Source: an uncultured Leptolyngbyaceae cyanobacterium
Lineage (GTDB): Bacteria > Cyanobacteriota > Cyanobacteriia > Leptolyngbyales > Leptolyngbyaceae
Direction of reading: 5' to 3'
Length of the DNA: 64,000 nt
Assembly: GCA_938023035.1 (NCBI GenBank)
Contig: CALIDI010000042.1
Span: 32,269 to 96,268 of the forward strand
Part shown: positions 49,776-59,476 of the stretch, one piece after another
How positions within the stretch are numbered: position 1 is the first letter of the stretch
Layout: the number at the start of each line of letters is the position of its first letter
Notes under the pieces: model-generated
Database searches by the model: none
The model's input: the letters and a program-made list of their open reading frames with translations, nothing else
Told to the model about the DNA's origin: nothing
Program-made: the position numbers and the translations under genes

Positions 49776-50621
49776 ATGAATAGAGGGTCGCGATCGCCGA
49801 GGCCAAGACTTACCTGGATTTTTGGACTGGCTTTAGGCTTAACACTATTCATCTCTGGCTGTGGGTTGCTTCAACGCCTACCGCTTCAGACTCCAACCTC
49901 TGTTCACCTAGTTTTGGGTAACCCTAGTCAGGCGACCCCTGATCCCAGGAACGCAGACAACTACCTTATGCTGAAGCCTCAGTATGCCCTGTCTTATAAC
50001 AACAGTAAGCGCACAGCCAACTGGGTGAGTTGGGAACTCCAGCGCAGTTGGCTAGGGGCTGTTGACCGGAGCAACGATTTTCGCCCAGATGATACCTTGC
50101 CAGAGGGGTGGTATCGCGTCACGTCCTCAGATTATCTGGGGAGCGGCTATGATCGCGGGCATATGATTCCTTCTGGCGATCGCACCCATACCCGGGCAGA
50201 CAACTCGGCCACTTTCCTGATGACCAATATTTTGCCCCAGGCTGGTGACAATAATAAAGGCCCCTGGGCTGATTTAGAAGTCTACTGTCGTGATCTGGTG
50301 AAAACGGGCAAACATCTGGCGATCGTGGCGGGAGGCTATGGCAAAAAGCAAGTGTTGGTTAGGGGAAAAATTACGGTACCCAGTACGGTGTGGAAGGTGA
50401 TTGTTGTGCGCGATCGCTCCGGCCCCGATCTCAGCGACATTAATGCAGCGACTCGTGTGATTGCTGTCTGGATGCCTAATGTGAATGGTATTCGCGGAGT
50501 TGATTGGCGCAAATACCAGGTCTCTGTAGACAAAATCGAGACCGCTACGAAGTATGACTTGCTGTCAAACGTACCAGAGTCTGTGCAAAAGATAATTGAG
50601 GCAAGAGTCGATCCAGTTTAG
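49776..50621 (+). CDS. DNA/RNA non-specific endonuclease, lipoprotein type
   Basis: A 281-residue His-Asn-metal nuclease. The signal MNRGSRSPRPRLTWIFGLALGLTLFISGC has a lipobox with Cys29, so the enzyme is probably membrane-anchored outside the cytoplasm. The catalytic motif is DRGHMIPSGDRT near residues 125-137, with the downstream TNILPQAGDNNKGPWADLE containing the metal-binding asparagine. This matches NucA/NUC1-type nucleases such as Anabaena NucA. Start chosen at ATG 49776 rather than the open frame from 49728 because the signal peptide begins there. It degrades external nucleic acid. Confidence 0.92.
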   Translation: MNRGSRSPRPRLTWIFGLALGLTLFISGCGLLQRLPLQTPTSVHLVLGNPSQATPDPRNADNYLMLKPQYALSYNNSKRTANWVSWELQRSWLGAVDRSNDFRPDDTLPEGWYRVTSSDYLGSGYDRGHMIPSGDRTHTRADNSATFLMTNILPQAGDNNKGPWADLEVYCRDLVKTGKHLAIVAGGYGKKQVLVRGKITVPSTVWKVIVVRDRSGPDLSDINAATRVIAVWMPNVNGIRGVDWRKYQVSVDKIETATKYDLLSNVPESVQKIIEARVDPV

Positions 50622-51460
50622 AGCGCGTTTGAAAAGTATCCGGTGGTTAAAACCGCCCCTCCACCAACCAATCCTGCTAGCACGGACTCATAAAATTCAG
50701 GTTGTCAGTAACCTGTGTCGGCAGATTTTCTCCGTATTGCCGCGACTTTAGTCGCTAGAGTGCCAGAGAGACCGGCTGTTAGAAAACATCGTCACTACTC
50801 AGGCTATTCTCTGAGTGCCGAACCACCCTCCTCCCCTAACCGCTTTTCCCAAACTGTGGAGAAAGAGCGCCAGACTCAAAGGCTCTCTCCCAAATTTGGG
50901 AGGAAATTTAGGGCGTCGCTTGCTTCCCGCAGGGTAGGCAGGCTGAGTCGTCACAAAACATCTTCTTAGGAAGGGAGAAGCAAAAAAAATTCCCCAACCT
51001 CGCTAGAAGTCGGGGAAATTATTCAGGGTGCATCTACCATTCCCTTATTCCATGTCTTAAGGTCCTATCCGGATAGTTTGATAGCTTCATCAAAAGTTCA
51101 AATAGCCATCGTTTGGATATCTTTGCTCCAAACTGCCCTCCTTCCCCTGGCTTGAATGACTTGAATGTCCGGCAAGGCTAGGCCCCTACTGCACAAGCTC
51201 TTCAGTCTACTCCCAAGTTTGGGAGCAAGGGAGCCAGATTCCAAGTTCTTCTTCCTCTTTGGGAGAGGGAACAGGGCCTCTAGTGCCTTGTTCTATTGGA
51301 GGAAGGGTTGGAAACGAGGGCAACTCATCCCTACGTTTGGCAACGCCCAAGTTACTTGCCCTCTGCAAAAGCGGGTTCAGTGAGTAAGGGCTGATCTGAA
51401 GGTAAGGCAGGGCGAAGTCAAACAGTCGGCTTTTACCTTCCTATCTTGGGGGCGACGCCC
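50622..51460. other. 840-bp spacer with decayed R2-type repeats
   Basis: No gene. Repeat-like sequence lies at about 50815-50950 (CCCAAATTTGGGAGG core) and 51200-51370 (listed). A hairpin-like AATTCCCC...GGGGAAATT lies near 50989-51020. Confidence 0.5.
51200..51370 (+). repeat. Dispersed repeat R2, copy 1
   Basis: Contains ACTCCCAAGTTTGGGAG and a right end AACGAGGGCAACTCATCCC with TACGTTTGGCAACGCC after it. The right end is closely similar to GAACGAGGGCATTCATCCCTGCGTT at 60586-60610, so both belong to one degenerate family. Confidence 0.6.
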
Positions 51461-52111
51461 CTAGAAAAGTCGCGGAGCGTAGCGCATCTGAGCATCGCGC
51501 ACCCCATATTGCTTCTGCAATACCCGATAGGCATTTTCTGCCCCATACTTGTCACCATAAGTCCCCACATAGATATAGGGGCCAAACTGGCTAGAGCGGA
51601 TAATCCTCGCATCACTTCTCACATCCCGGACATTTGCCAGGGTTGCTCGGTCATCGGTTGGCACAATCACAACCCATTCGCCACCGGGGCGAAAGCCACT
51701 AGGCCGATTTGGGCGAGAGCCGTCCCGACCACAGGTATCTCGTCGATTTAAACGCAGACGCGTGTCGGAGCCGACGATTCCATCCACGGCCAAGCCACAC
51801 TTTGACTGATACTGCTCAACAGCTCTTCGAGTTTCGGTGCTGAAAACCCCATCGACCCCCACGAAATAACCAAGCTCGTTGAGAATCGACTGCAACTCAC
51901 GGACTTGGGAGCCTCGACTTCCTTCCTGCAGATAAGCTGTTAACTCAGCTAGGCCGGGAGTCGCTAGTAATAGAGGAAGCATTGCGGCCAACGTTCCGGC
52001 GCTGAAATAACGGAAGTACCACTGGGGTAACGTTTTTTTGCCAGAAGCAACCGGAGAGAGGGTAGTCTCTGCCCGAGCTGAAGCAAAGTAGCGCTGAGCC
52101 GAAGGTTCCAT
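51461..52111 (-). CDS. Peptidoglycan-binding (PG_binding_1) protein
   Basis: A 216-residue exported protein. A signal or membrane segment (SAGTLAAMLPLLLATPGLAEL) is followed by a PG_binding_1 domain: QEGSRGSQVRELQSILNELGYFVGVDGVFSTETRRAVEQYQSKCGLAVDGIVGSDT. The C-terminal part (WVVIVPTDDRATLANVRDVR to AYRVLQKQYGVRDAQMRY) resembles a SPOR-like repeat that binds glycan strands. Start ATG 52111 is supported by AGGAGA just upstream; the open frame extends 30 more codons without signal character. It probably attaches to the cell wall. Confidence 0.85.
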   Translation of the reverse strand: MEPSAQRYFASARAETTLSPVASGKKTLPQWYFRYFSAGTLAAMLPLLLATPGLAELTAYLQEGSRGSQVRELQSILNELGYFVGVDGVFSTETRRAVEQYQSKCGLAVDGIVGSDTRLRLNRRDTCGRDGSRPNRPSGFRPGGEWVVIVPTDDRATLANVRDVRSDARIIRSSQFGPYIYVGTYGDKYGAENAYRVLQKQYGVRDAQMRYAPRLF

Positions 52112-52249
52112 GGGTTTCTCCTGGTTGATGATAACTGGCCCGACGGTTTCAATGGGGAACTGATTCCATCCTAGCTTTATCAAGTACCAAATGAAAATCA
52201 CCCACGGTTTTAGCGAGGGAGTGCCAGTGCTGCTGTCAGTTATTGGCTA

Positions 52250-54187
52250 TTACTGGCGTAATTCTTCTGTTAGCTGCACTTGAATCTGTTGATTGGGCTG
52301 AATCGTTGCAGGACGCGGGGAGGTCAGATAGGTGACAGCGGCCCCTGTAGCGGCTCCGCCTAAAACGCCAAAGCCAGAAAAATCACTGAGTACAGCACCG
52401 GCTACCGCACCAATACCAGCATTACGAAGGAGTGAGTTTTCGGAAATGCGTCGGCCGCCTACCATTGGCTCTGACTGAGCGCTCAGGGGGATGCTTCTAC
52501 CAGCGATCGCGATCACCTGGGTAACAAACCGGCTGCCAACTGCAGAGGTCTCAAATCGCCCTATGACCGGGGTGCCCGCTGGAAAAATCACCCGCCCAAC
52601 CCCATCGCGCACATCGGCTGCTAGCAGCAACACCTCCTGCCGGGGTATCCCTGATTGCAGGTTCATGGCCGTATCGCTGGGAAAGCGCAAAGTTAACAGC
52701 GTGCCCCTGGGTAGCAAAAAGCTTTGGGGAGGGCTAGCTGCCGGTAAGGGTTGACCAAATTGAATCACTTCCAGTGGAGTGGATGGGGGGGCTGGGGTAG
52801 GTGTGGGCATCCCCAAGTCTAGAGGTGGCACAGAAACACTGGGGGGTGCATTCGCCGGTGAGGGGAAGTTTGCAGGGGGAGCATCTAGGGAAGGGACTAT
52901 AGGCATGGGGGGTTGACTGCCGGCTGCGGGAGGAGCCGCATTTAACTCTGGCACTGTAATCATCGGTGGGGTTTGGGCCAAAACCGACTGAGTTCCTGGA
53001 ATTTCCCGCACTGGCATCGGAGGCGGGGTTGGAGCCTTAGGAAACGGCGTGGTGCTCTGGGCCGAGGATGGGGCAGTGGAGGAAACTGTGGGTGCTGAGG
53101 CCGCTGGCACTGATACGGCTAGCGTAGTGGCTGATGGCGGTTGAGCGCCGGATGCCGATGTCGGAGGCAGTGTTGCCTTGAATTCTGGCGGAGGCACTGC
53201 GATCGCCACGGGTTGATTGAGCGGCGGCGTTGCGGCAACTGGTTGGGGTTGTGCAATGGGGGCGCTGAGCATCACTGGCACTGTGGGCATCTGATCGGTG
53301 CCCGGCGCTAGAGTCGTTTCCTGAGGAGCAGGCCCAAGGGGCGCTGGCGGCGCGATTGCTGGCGCTGGGGAGACCGCATGGGAAATCGACTCGACCTTGG
53401 GGGTTGTTACCTCTGTCCTGGCGACTTTGGGCGCTTCGGTAGCTGGTGGCCCCGACTGCGATCGCCCGCTAGGTTCCAAGCGAGGCAACAGAGCAGGGGT
53501 TGAATCCTGGGCCGGTGCATTTCCAGTAGGTTCTAAGGCTATCGGCCCAGGGATGGGGTGTTCTGGCACGCTGGGCAGGGCTATCGGCGCTGGTTTTTGG
53601 GAGGATACTCCTAATGGTTCTACAATCGACCTCACCTCAGTTGTGGGTGGCGTTACCGAAACAGGAGGGGTTGACACCCGACTAGTCGCCGGCATCCCCG
53701 CAGAGGTTGCCACTTTGGCCCCAGCCGTTACTGCGATCAAAGGTCGTACTACCCAGCGCACATTTCCTGGCTTTGCGCCTGCAACCTTTTGCAATTCCAC
53801 CTGACCCGGAGCCAAAACCACATCCGGCGATAGCTCTAGCACAATTCTGGTAGTGGCCGGGTCATACTGCGCTGCCCGAATTTGGCGCACCGCTCCGGTA
53901 TAGGTCGCTTGTTGCTGGGCTTTACCGAGGGAGGTTGTCGGCAAATCCACCACAATCCGGGCAGGCTGGGCCATCAAAAAATATCGGGGTTGCGCTCCAT
54001 CTTTAAGGGTCACTTCCAGATGGTGAGTCGTGGGGTCATACTGCCACTCGCCTACCGGGTTAGCCCTAACTGGGCCGCTGATTAGGGCGATCGCGCCGAT
54101 TCCTCCGACCACACTCTGCCAAATCCGGATGGATTGGGTGTTGGTTCCTTGGGCTTGGGGCACCGAGTGCCAGGTTTGCCTATCCAT
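52250..54187 (-). CDS. AMIN-domain envelope protein with long proline-rich linker
   Basis: A 645-residue protein. After an export signal (IRIWQSVVGGIGAIALISGPVRA) comes an AMIN domain at about residues 45-155: YFLMAQPARIVVDLPTTSLG and TRIVLELSPDVVLAPGQ. Residues about 165-490 are low-complexity P, A, T, S and V. The C-terminal 150 residues form a globular region (LLLAADVRDGVGRVIFPAGTPVIG, ending in VQVQLTEELRQ) with a glycine-rich stretch NAGIGAVAGAVLSDFSGFGVLGG. AMIN domains bind peptidoglycan. The C-terminal part recalls the TrbI/TraB-like beta-barrel seen in some envelope proteins, with low certainty. Confidence 0.8.
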   Translation of the reverse strand: MDRQTWHSVPQAQGTNTQSIRIWQSVVGGIGAIALISGPVRANPVGEWQYDPTTHHLEVTLKDGAQPRYFLMAQPARIVVDLPTTSLGKAQQQATYTGAVRQIRAAQYDPATTRIVLELSPDVVLAPGQVELQKVAGAKPGNVRWVVRPLIAVTAGAKVATSAGMPATSRVSTPPVSVTPPTTEVRSIVEPLGVSSQKPAPIALPSVPEHPIPGPIALEPTGNAPAQDSTPALLPRLEPSGRSQSGPPATEAPKVARTEVTTPKVESISHAVSPAPAIAPPAPLGPAPQETTLAPGTDQMPTVPVMLSAPIAQPQPVAATPPLNQPVAIAVPPPEFKATLPPTSASGAQPPSATTLAVSVPAASAPTVSSTAPSSAQSTTPFPKAPTPPPMPVREIPGTQSVLAQTPPMITVPELNAAPPAAGSQPPMPIVPSLDAPPANFPSPANAPPSVSVPPLDLGMPTPTPAPPSTPLEVIQFGQPLPAASPPQSFLLPRGTLLTLRFPSDTAMNLQSGIPRQEVLLLAADVRDGVGRVIFPAGTPVIGRFETSAVGSRFVTQVIAIAGRSIPLSAQSEPMVGGRRISENSLLRNAGIGAVAGAVLSDFSGFGVLGGAATGAAVTYLTSPRPATIQPNQQIQVQLTEELRQ

Positions 54188-54493
54188 GGTTCTCTACTGA
54201 ACGCTAGAAAATTGCTACTAGGATAAGCGGAATCTACAAAAATGCATGAGAATTTAGGGACAGGGTGAAACCAGACCCGCTCTAGAAGCATGATGAGTAA
54301 CCGGATGATGCCCGCTTGCCCTATTCAGTGACGTTGAGCCTTTGACACCGCGCTTCTACTGCCGAAAGGCCCAAAACTGGAGCAAACCTAGGTGATGCTT
54401 AACCATCTGACAGGGTTTGGCGAATTGTGTGGGATAAAACAAAATGCTCCTGCCAAAGTCATTCAGTGTTGGCTTCTGATTTCCCTGCTGCTC
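54188..54493. other. Spacer of about 300 bp
   Basis: No gene, repeat or hairpin of note was found. The AMIN gene promoter should lie at its left end. Confidence 0.5.
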
Positions 54494-55396
54494 TTAATCG
54501 CCCGCATTTGATTGGTCGTAACCTCTCTGCCTTTTGCAGGCATTCAACGATTCGTTAAAGGGTGGATGCTCTAGGGCGATCGCGCCTAAATTGCCCACCC
54601 GAAAGTCATTTAGCAGTTGGCGGGCTGTTCGCTCTGCATCTCCCTGATACTTTGCCGCGGCCAAGGCATGTAGATAGGCTTCTCCGGATTGATCCTCCAG
54701 CTCTACCTCGTAACGACTCGCAAGGGCTTGCCCATAGTTAAGGCGGTACAGTAAATCAATCAAAGCCGCTGCCACCCGTTGATTATCATAGGCGGCCTCA
54801 CCGATATCATCACAGATAGCCAGTTTGAGGGCTGCCTCCTGGTCATCCAACCTGGCGGGCAGCACTCCCGGTGCATCTAATAATTCGATTTGCTCAGAAA
54901 TGCGCACCCAGCGTAGTTGGCGGGTAATTCCAGCGCGACGGGCACTTTCAACAACCCGACGCTTTAATAAGCGGTTGATCAATGCCGACTTTCCCACATT
55001 GGGAAAACCAATCACAACAGCCCTCACCGGACGTGGCAGCAGGCCGCGATCGCGTCGTTTTTGGTTTACCTTCGCCCCAACCACTTGGGTCGCTTTCATA
55101 ACAGCCTGAATCCCCTTACCATGCTGGGCATCAGTAAAGAGGGGAAGGGTTCCCTGAGCGTTAAACCAGTCGCTCCACTGTTGCCGCATTTCTGCCGATA
55201 CCATATCCAGCCGATTTAAGACCAGCACCCGATCCTTACTTCCCACCCACTGCTGCACCTGGGGGTGTTCGGTCGCTAGGGGAATGCGGGCATCCCGTAC
55301 TTCTAAGACAACATCCACTAATTTCAGTTGTTCGCGCAGGGCTTTTTCTGCCTTGGCGATATGGCCAGGGTACCACTGGATCGCAGGTGAAGTCAT
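54494..55396 (-). CDS. ylqF: Ribosome biogenesis GTPase YlqF/RbgA
   Basis: A 300-residue circularly permuted GTPase. The G4 motif LNRLD precedes G1 GFPNVGKSALINRL and G3 DAPGVLP, the order seen in YlqF/RbgA. The N-terminus IQWYPGHIAKAEKALREQL is family-typical. It acts in late assembly of the 50S subunit. It stands alone, with no neighbours in operon. Confidence 0.94.
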   Translation of the reverse strand: MTSPAIQWYPGHIAKAEKALREQLKLVDVVLEVRDARIPLATEHPQVQQWVGSKDRVLVLNRLDMVSAEMRQQWSDWFNAQGTLPLFTDAQHGKGIQAVMKATQVVGAKVNQKRRDRGLLPRPVRAVVIGFPNVGKSALINRLLKRRVVESARRAGITRQLRWVRISEQIELLDAPGVLPARLDDQEAALKLAICDDIGEAAYDNQRVAAALIDLLYRLNYGQALASRYEVELEDQSGEAYLHALAAAKYQGDAERTARQLLNDFRVGNLGAIALEHPPFNESLNACKRQRGYDQSNAGD

Positions 55397-55619
55397 TGGT
55401 TTATTCGGGGGTATGGCTACCCAAATGCTGGGTGCTGATCAACTGTACCAGATTAACAATTGACGGGGAGGAGAAGGGGGTAAGAGCGCAGAAAGAAACC
55501 TCTTCTATTGAGTCGATAAGGGCAGCAGGCCAGCGTAGAGAGTGTCTACAATGCCAGATAGGGGGCGATTGCCGCGGTATGGTGAAGATCTAGCACATTA
55601 TTCTTTGTCAGGCGACTTT

Positions 55620-57038
55620 ATGGTTCCCGAGAAGTTTCGCCGCCAGTTGCGCCAGGAGGCAGAGCATTGGTGGGCTGAGGGTTTGATTGATGCCGCACTC
55701 TACGAAAAGCTAGCAGAACGCTATCAACTTAATGCTTTAGAGCAGGAAGCCAGCAACCGCTTTGTTGCAATTTTGACGGGGTTAGGGGCGATTTTGTTAG
55801 GCCTTGGTGCCATTACTTTTGTGGCGGCTAACTGGCAGGAATGGCCGCGATCGCTCAAGTTGGTGGTGCTGCTGGGTAGCTTGCTGGCCGTGAATGGGGT
55901 GGGGTTTTATCTGTGGCGACGGCCCTTGAGTCAGAAGGGCTACCAGCGCTTGGGGCAGGGTCTACTGTTGCTGGGAGCGTTGTTATTGGGGGCTAATCTG
56001 GCCCTGATGTCACAAATGTTTCACCAGAGTGGCTCGGTCTACGAACTGTACCTGGTCTGGAGTTTTGGGGTTTTGGCCATGGCCTATGGCCTGCGCCTGA
56101 CTTCTTTAGGGATCGTGTCGCTGATTTTGCTGGGGATTGGCTATCTGATTGGTTGGTTTGAGGGTCTTTCTGGCCTGCCACGCAGCAATCTCCAAGGGAT
56201 GATTCAGCACATGCCCCTGCTGGTGAGCTTAGGGTTTATTCCCCTGGCCTATTGGTGCCGATCGCGCGTTATTTTTGGTCTGAGTGCGGTTTGGGTAGCC
56301 ACTTCCTTAACCTTTAATCTGCGGCCTTTTAGACTTTGGGGAGCTGGCAATGGTTGGATGGTGGCGATCGCGTTTATTCTGCCAACAGCCTTGCTCTGGA
56401 GCTATGGCGATCGTCTCTGGCAGCGCCCCAGCAACAGCAATGGGTCACAGCATCCAACCTACGGGTTTACGGCGATCGCCCAGAGTTTAGCGCTGATTTG
56501 CTTCAGTATTGTGTTGTACCTGCTTTCCTTTCGCTGGCAGTGGCAATCTCCCCCCAAAGACTTCTTTGTGCCGGCCTTGGGGGCCACCCTGATCGATGCC
56601 TTGATTTTGGCAGTCTTTGCCATGATTCATTGGGTTAGGCTACTACATCCTAGATCCCTACGACAGGTGCTGACCCAATCGGTGAATTCTGTGACGATGG
56701 CGATCGCCCTGCTGCTGCTAGGTGGTGTTTTGGTTGTGCATATCGATCAGGCTCCCATGCCCATCGTCAGTATCTTTTTAGTTAATTTACTGCTGTTTTT
56801 ATTGGCGATCGCCCTAATTCGCGATGGTCTGGCCCTAGGCGCTCGTCGCACCTTTTGGGGCGGCATGGTGTTACTCGTTTTCGCCATCATCACCCGCGTT
56901 TTGGAATATGACACCGGCCTGTTGTTTAAATCCATGGTGATTTCCCTCTGTGGGGTTGGCATTTTAGCTGCGGGTGTTTGGTTTGAGCGGGCCATTCGCC
57001 CTAGCCGCACTTCTTCGCTACCGGAGTCAAACAGATGA
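55620..57038 (+). CDS. DUF2157 membrane protein
   Basis: A 472-residue protein. The N-terminal DUF2157 region is soluble (FRRQLRQEAEHWWAEGLIDAALYEKL, YQLNALEQEASNRF), followed by about a dozen hydrophobic segments (ILTGLGAILLGLGAITFVAANW and onward). The start is not certain: ATG 55620 fits the family better than GTG 55542, which adds 26 residues. It overlaps the next gene in ATGA at 57035, so they are coupled. The family's role in the membrane is unknown. Confidence 0.82.
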   Translation: MVPEKFRRQLRQEAEHWWAEGLIDAALYEKLAERYQLNALEQEASNRFVAILTGLGAILLGLGAITFVAANWQEWPRSLKLVVLLGSLLAVNGVGFYLWRRPLSQKGYQRLGQGLLLLGALLLGANLALMSQMFHQSGSVYELYLVWSFGVLAMAYGLRLTSLGIVSLILLGIGYLIGWFEGLSGLPRSNLQGMIQHMPLLVSLGFIPLAYWCRSRVIFGLSAVWVATSLTFNLRPFRLWGAGNGWMVAIAFILPTALLWSYGDRLWQRPSNSNGSQHPTYGFTAIAQSLALICFSIVLYLLSFRWQWQSPPKDFFVPALGATLIDALILAVFAMIHWVRLLHPRSLRQVLTQSVNSVTMAIALLLLGGVLVVHIDQAPMPIVSIFLVNLLLFLLAIALIRDGLALGARRTFWGGMVLLVFAIITRVLEYDTGLLFKSMVISLCGVGILAAGVWFERAIRPSRTSSLPESNR

Positions 57039-57679
57039 CAATGCAAGAACCCACTTCTTTTCAACCCGAGTCCCCTGTGGCTCCTCCCCCAACCGTTGTA
57101 CCGCCTCGACCAGCGTTACCCTTCTGGCGACTGGCCTTACCCCTGCTGTTTCAAGTCGGCTTAATCATGGCAATTCCAGCCCAAAGTGCCTATACCTACT
57201 TCACGGGGCGCACAGTGGTTTTACAAACGGCTCCAGCTGATCCCTACGATTTGCTCCGAGGCTATTCTCAAACATTGGGCTACGAGGCCGCAAATGTCGC
57301 CATGCTTGAAAAACTCCCAGGGGGTAATCAACTTAAGAATCAACTTCCGGGAACTCCGGTGTATGTCGTGTTGCAAGCACCTCAGGCCCACCAAAGCATT
57401 CCTCCAAAGCCGTGGCAACCGATACGAGTTGAAATGAGCCGTCCCCAAAATTTACCTGGCAACCAGGTTGCGCTAAGGGGTCGTTACAACGGCTGGCAAA
57501 TCACTTATGGCTTGGAAACCTACTACATGCCAGAGGATCAGCGGAATGCCATCAATGCTGAGATTGGGCAACTGCAACGCCGCGATCGCCAATCTTTTGT
57601 GGTGGAGACAAAGGTCGATGCCAGCGGTAATGCGGTACCGGTTAGTCTCTGGCTTCGCGAGCAACGGTATCGCTTTTAA
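57035..57679 (+). CDS. GDYXXLXY family membrane-anchored protein
   Basis: A 214-residue protein with one membrane segment (LALPLLFQVGLIMAIPAQSAY) and the motif DPYDLLRGYSQTLGY, which fits the GDYXXLXY family. The remaining part is extracytoplasmic beta-rich sequence (VALRGRYNGWQITYGLETYYMPEDQ). It is translationally coupled to the DUF2157 gene by a 4-bp overlap. The two families commonly occur together, suggesting one envelope complex of unknown function. Confidence 0.88.
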   Translation: MTMQEPTSFQPESPVAPPPTVVPPRPALPFWRLALPLLFQVGLIMAIPAQSAYTYFTGRTVVLQTAPADPYDLLRGYSQTLGYEAANVAMLEKLPGGNQLKNQLPGTPVYVVLQAPQAHQSIPPKPWQPIRVEMSRPQNLPGNQVALRGRYNGWQITYGLETYYMPEDQRNAINAEIGQLQRRDRQSFVVETKVDASGNAVPVSLWLREQRYRF

Positions 57680-57717
57680 GCAAGGGGAATGGATGAGTTC
57701 CGTCACGCCCTCTGATA

Positions 57718-57752
57718 CCCCGCCTTTCGACAATATCTAGGGTAAGGCGGGG
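57718..57752 (+). terminator. GC-rich hairpin after the GDYXXLXY gene
   Basis: CCCCGCCTT (57718-57726) and AAGGCGGGG (57744-57752) pair perfectly with a 17-base loop, 38 bp after the stop. No T run follows, so it may stabilise the 3' end rather than terminate. Confidence 0.45.
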
Positions 57753-57826
57753 CTGCTGAGGGGGGATGGCTAGCAAACGGCACTCATCATAGTTAAGAAT
57801 TATTGATTTTGATTATTTTGTAGCTT

Positions 57827-57871
57827 TTGATACTGAAATTTATTATTATATTTATGGCAAGGCTTAAGGAG
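57827..57871 (+). promoter_or_regulatory. Candidate promoter and ribosome-binding site of the small gene at 57880
   Basis: TTGATA at 57827 and TATTTA at 57849 are 16 bp apart in a very A/T-rich stretch, and TAAGGAG at 57865-57871 lies 8 bp before the ATG. The fit to consensus is fair. Confidence 0.35.
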
Positions 57872-57879
57872 CAAAATTT

Positions 57880-58080
57880 ATGTCTACTCAAGAACAGGCC
57901 CGCGCCCTGATGATACGCCACCATCGGATGATTAAGAATCGCGAACAATGCATGCTGAGCCGTGCTGCGGAAGCGGCTGGAATGCCCGCTGAAGTCGGTC
58001 ATTTTTGGAATCATATTCAAGGCAAACCCCACAGTGATGCGGTGAGCAACTACGATCGCTCTGGGGTGGGGTTGAGCTAA
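57880..58080 (+). CDS. Small conserved protein (66 aa)
   Basis: A 66-residue basic protein, mostly helical: STQEQARALMIRHHRMIKNREQCML then SRAAEAAGMPAEVGHFWNHI. It has three histidines in HH and H positions of the first helix and resembles small cyanobacterial proteins of unknown role (from memory). A strong ribosome-binding site precedes it. No signal peptide or membrane segment. Confidence 0.65.
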   Translation: MSTQEQARALMIRHHRMIKNREQCMLSRAAEAAGMPAEVGHFWNHIQGKPHSDAVSNYDRSGVGLS

Positions 58081-58552
58081 ACCAACTCCTGGTTGGGGCA
58101 AGTGGTTCTCAGTCGATTCGCCTCTCAGGCGAATGTTCCGTCAGCAAAATTTGACCGGGTCGTAGGGTCTCAAAATTGAACATTGAACCCTGATTAATGC
58201 TTCAATGCTCAGTTCTCGTTCAATCAAACAATCCTTGTTCAATCAAATTTGACAAACGGCAAGACTTAGAGAGGGTCTAAGTTTTGAAAAGGGTCTAAGT
58301 TGAGGACTGACGTTGGAGACGGCTACTAAGATGGCTCATCGGAAGTCACGATTCTATCGTTGACCAGGCAGGCGACGTGTTACGGTGTTTTGAGTGCTAG
58401 ATGCACTTAGAACAAGAGGCAGGCCGCCTGATTTTTCATTGTTAAACTGGTTGTTTCCTGTACCGGCTGATGCCGATGCCTGCTGATTGGCTTTCCCTCT
58501 GCGGTAGGCTATAACGGGTAACCTCATTGATTGACCGTGGATTGACCGTGTT
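58081..58552. other. 470-bp spacer with small hairpin and short repeats
   Basis: No gene. ATTCGCCT, loop CTC, AGGCGAAT form a perfect 8-bp stem at 58116-58134, probably the 3' end of the small gene. GTTCAATCAAA occurs twice near 58217-58250 and AGGGTCTAAGTT twice near 58272-58303. Confidence 0.5.
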
Positions 58553-59476
58553 ATGAAAATTGCGATCGCTGGTGCAACAGGTTTTGTTGGTTCTCGCTTG
58601 GTGGAGCGCCTCCAGGCCGAAGGGCACTCGCTTTTGGTGCTGGCCCGCGACCCTGCGCGCGCGCGTAGAGTATTCCCCCAGGCAGCGTTTCCAAAGCTGG
58701 AAGTGGTTGCTTACACGCCTTTAGCTGCTGGCGAGTGGCAGCAGACGATCGCTGAGTGTGATGGGGTTGTGAATCTGGCGGGTGAACCCATCTCAGAACG
58801 CTGGACGCCCGACCGCAAGCAGCGCATTTTGGCAAGTCGCCAGGTGGGTACGGAGCGCCTCGTTGAGGCGATCGCCCAAGCTAACCCAAAGCCGAGTGTT
58901 TTGGTCAATGCCTCGGCAATTGGCTATTACGGCACCAGTGAAACCACGGCTTTTGAGGAAAATAGTCCTCCTGGAAACGACTTCTTGGCAGAGGTCTGCA
59001 AAGCTTGGGAAGCGGCGGCCCGTGGGGTTGAGGCGGCAGGTGTGCGGTTGGTGATCCTACGCATTGGGATTGTTTTAGGGAATGGGGGCGCGATCGCCAA
59101 GATGATTCCTCCGTTTCGGCTGTTTGCGGGCGGTCCGATCGGTTCCGGGAGACAATGGTTTTCCTGGATTCATCGAGATGATTTAGTCAGTCTGATCCTC
59201 CAGGCACTCACTAACCCTGCGATGGCGGGGGTCTATAACGCGACAGCGCCGAACCCAGTACGGATGGCTGAGTTTTGCCAAACCCTGGGGAGTGCCATGA
59301 ATCGGCCTTCTTGGTTGCCAGTGCCGCCCTTGGCCTTAGAGCTATTGCTAGGCGATGGGGCAATCGTGGTTTTAGAAGGGCAACAGGTTTTGCCCAAACG
59401 TACTTTGGAGACTGGGTTTGTCTATCAATATCCCCAGGTAAAAGCCGCGATCTCGGAGGTCTTAAACCAGGGATAA
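58553..59476 (+). CDS. TIGR01777 family SDR-type epimerase-like protein
   Basis: A 307-residue NAD(P)-binding protein: GATGFVGSRLVERLQAEGH is the Rossmann motif, CDGVVNLAGEPI and NASAIGYYGTSE are family-typical, and the FSWIHRDDLV segment closes the fold. It belongs to the TIGR01777 group (SulA/YfcH-like). The catalytic YxxxK of classical SDRs is not clearly kept, so epimerase activity is doubtful. Relatives in cyanobacteria have been linked to cell division, but no direct link is visible here. ATG 58553. Confidence 0.9.
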   Translation: MKIAIAGATGFVGSRLVERLQAEGHSLLVLARDPARARRVFPQAAFPKLEVVAYTPLAAGEWQQTIAECDGVVNLAGEPISERWTPDRKQRILASRQVGTERLVEAIAQANPKPSVLVNASAIGYYGTSETTAFEENSPPGNDFLAEVCKAWEAAARGVEAAGVRLVILRIGIVLGNGGAIAKMIPPFRLFAGGPIGSGRQWFSWIHRDDLVSLILQALTNPAMAGVYNATAPNPVRMAEFCQTLGSAMNRPSWLPVPPLALELLLGDGAIVVLEGQQVLPKRTLETGFVYQYPQVKAAISEVLNQG

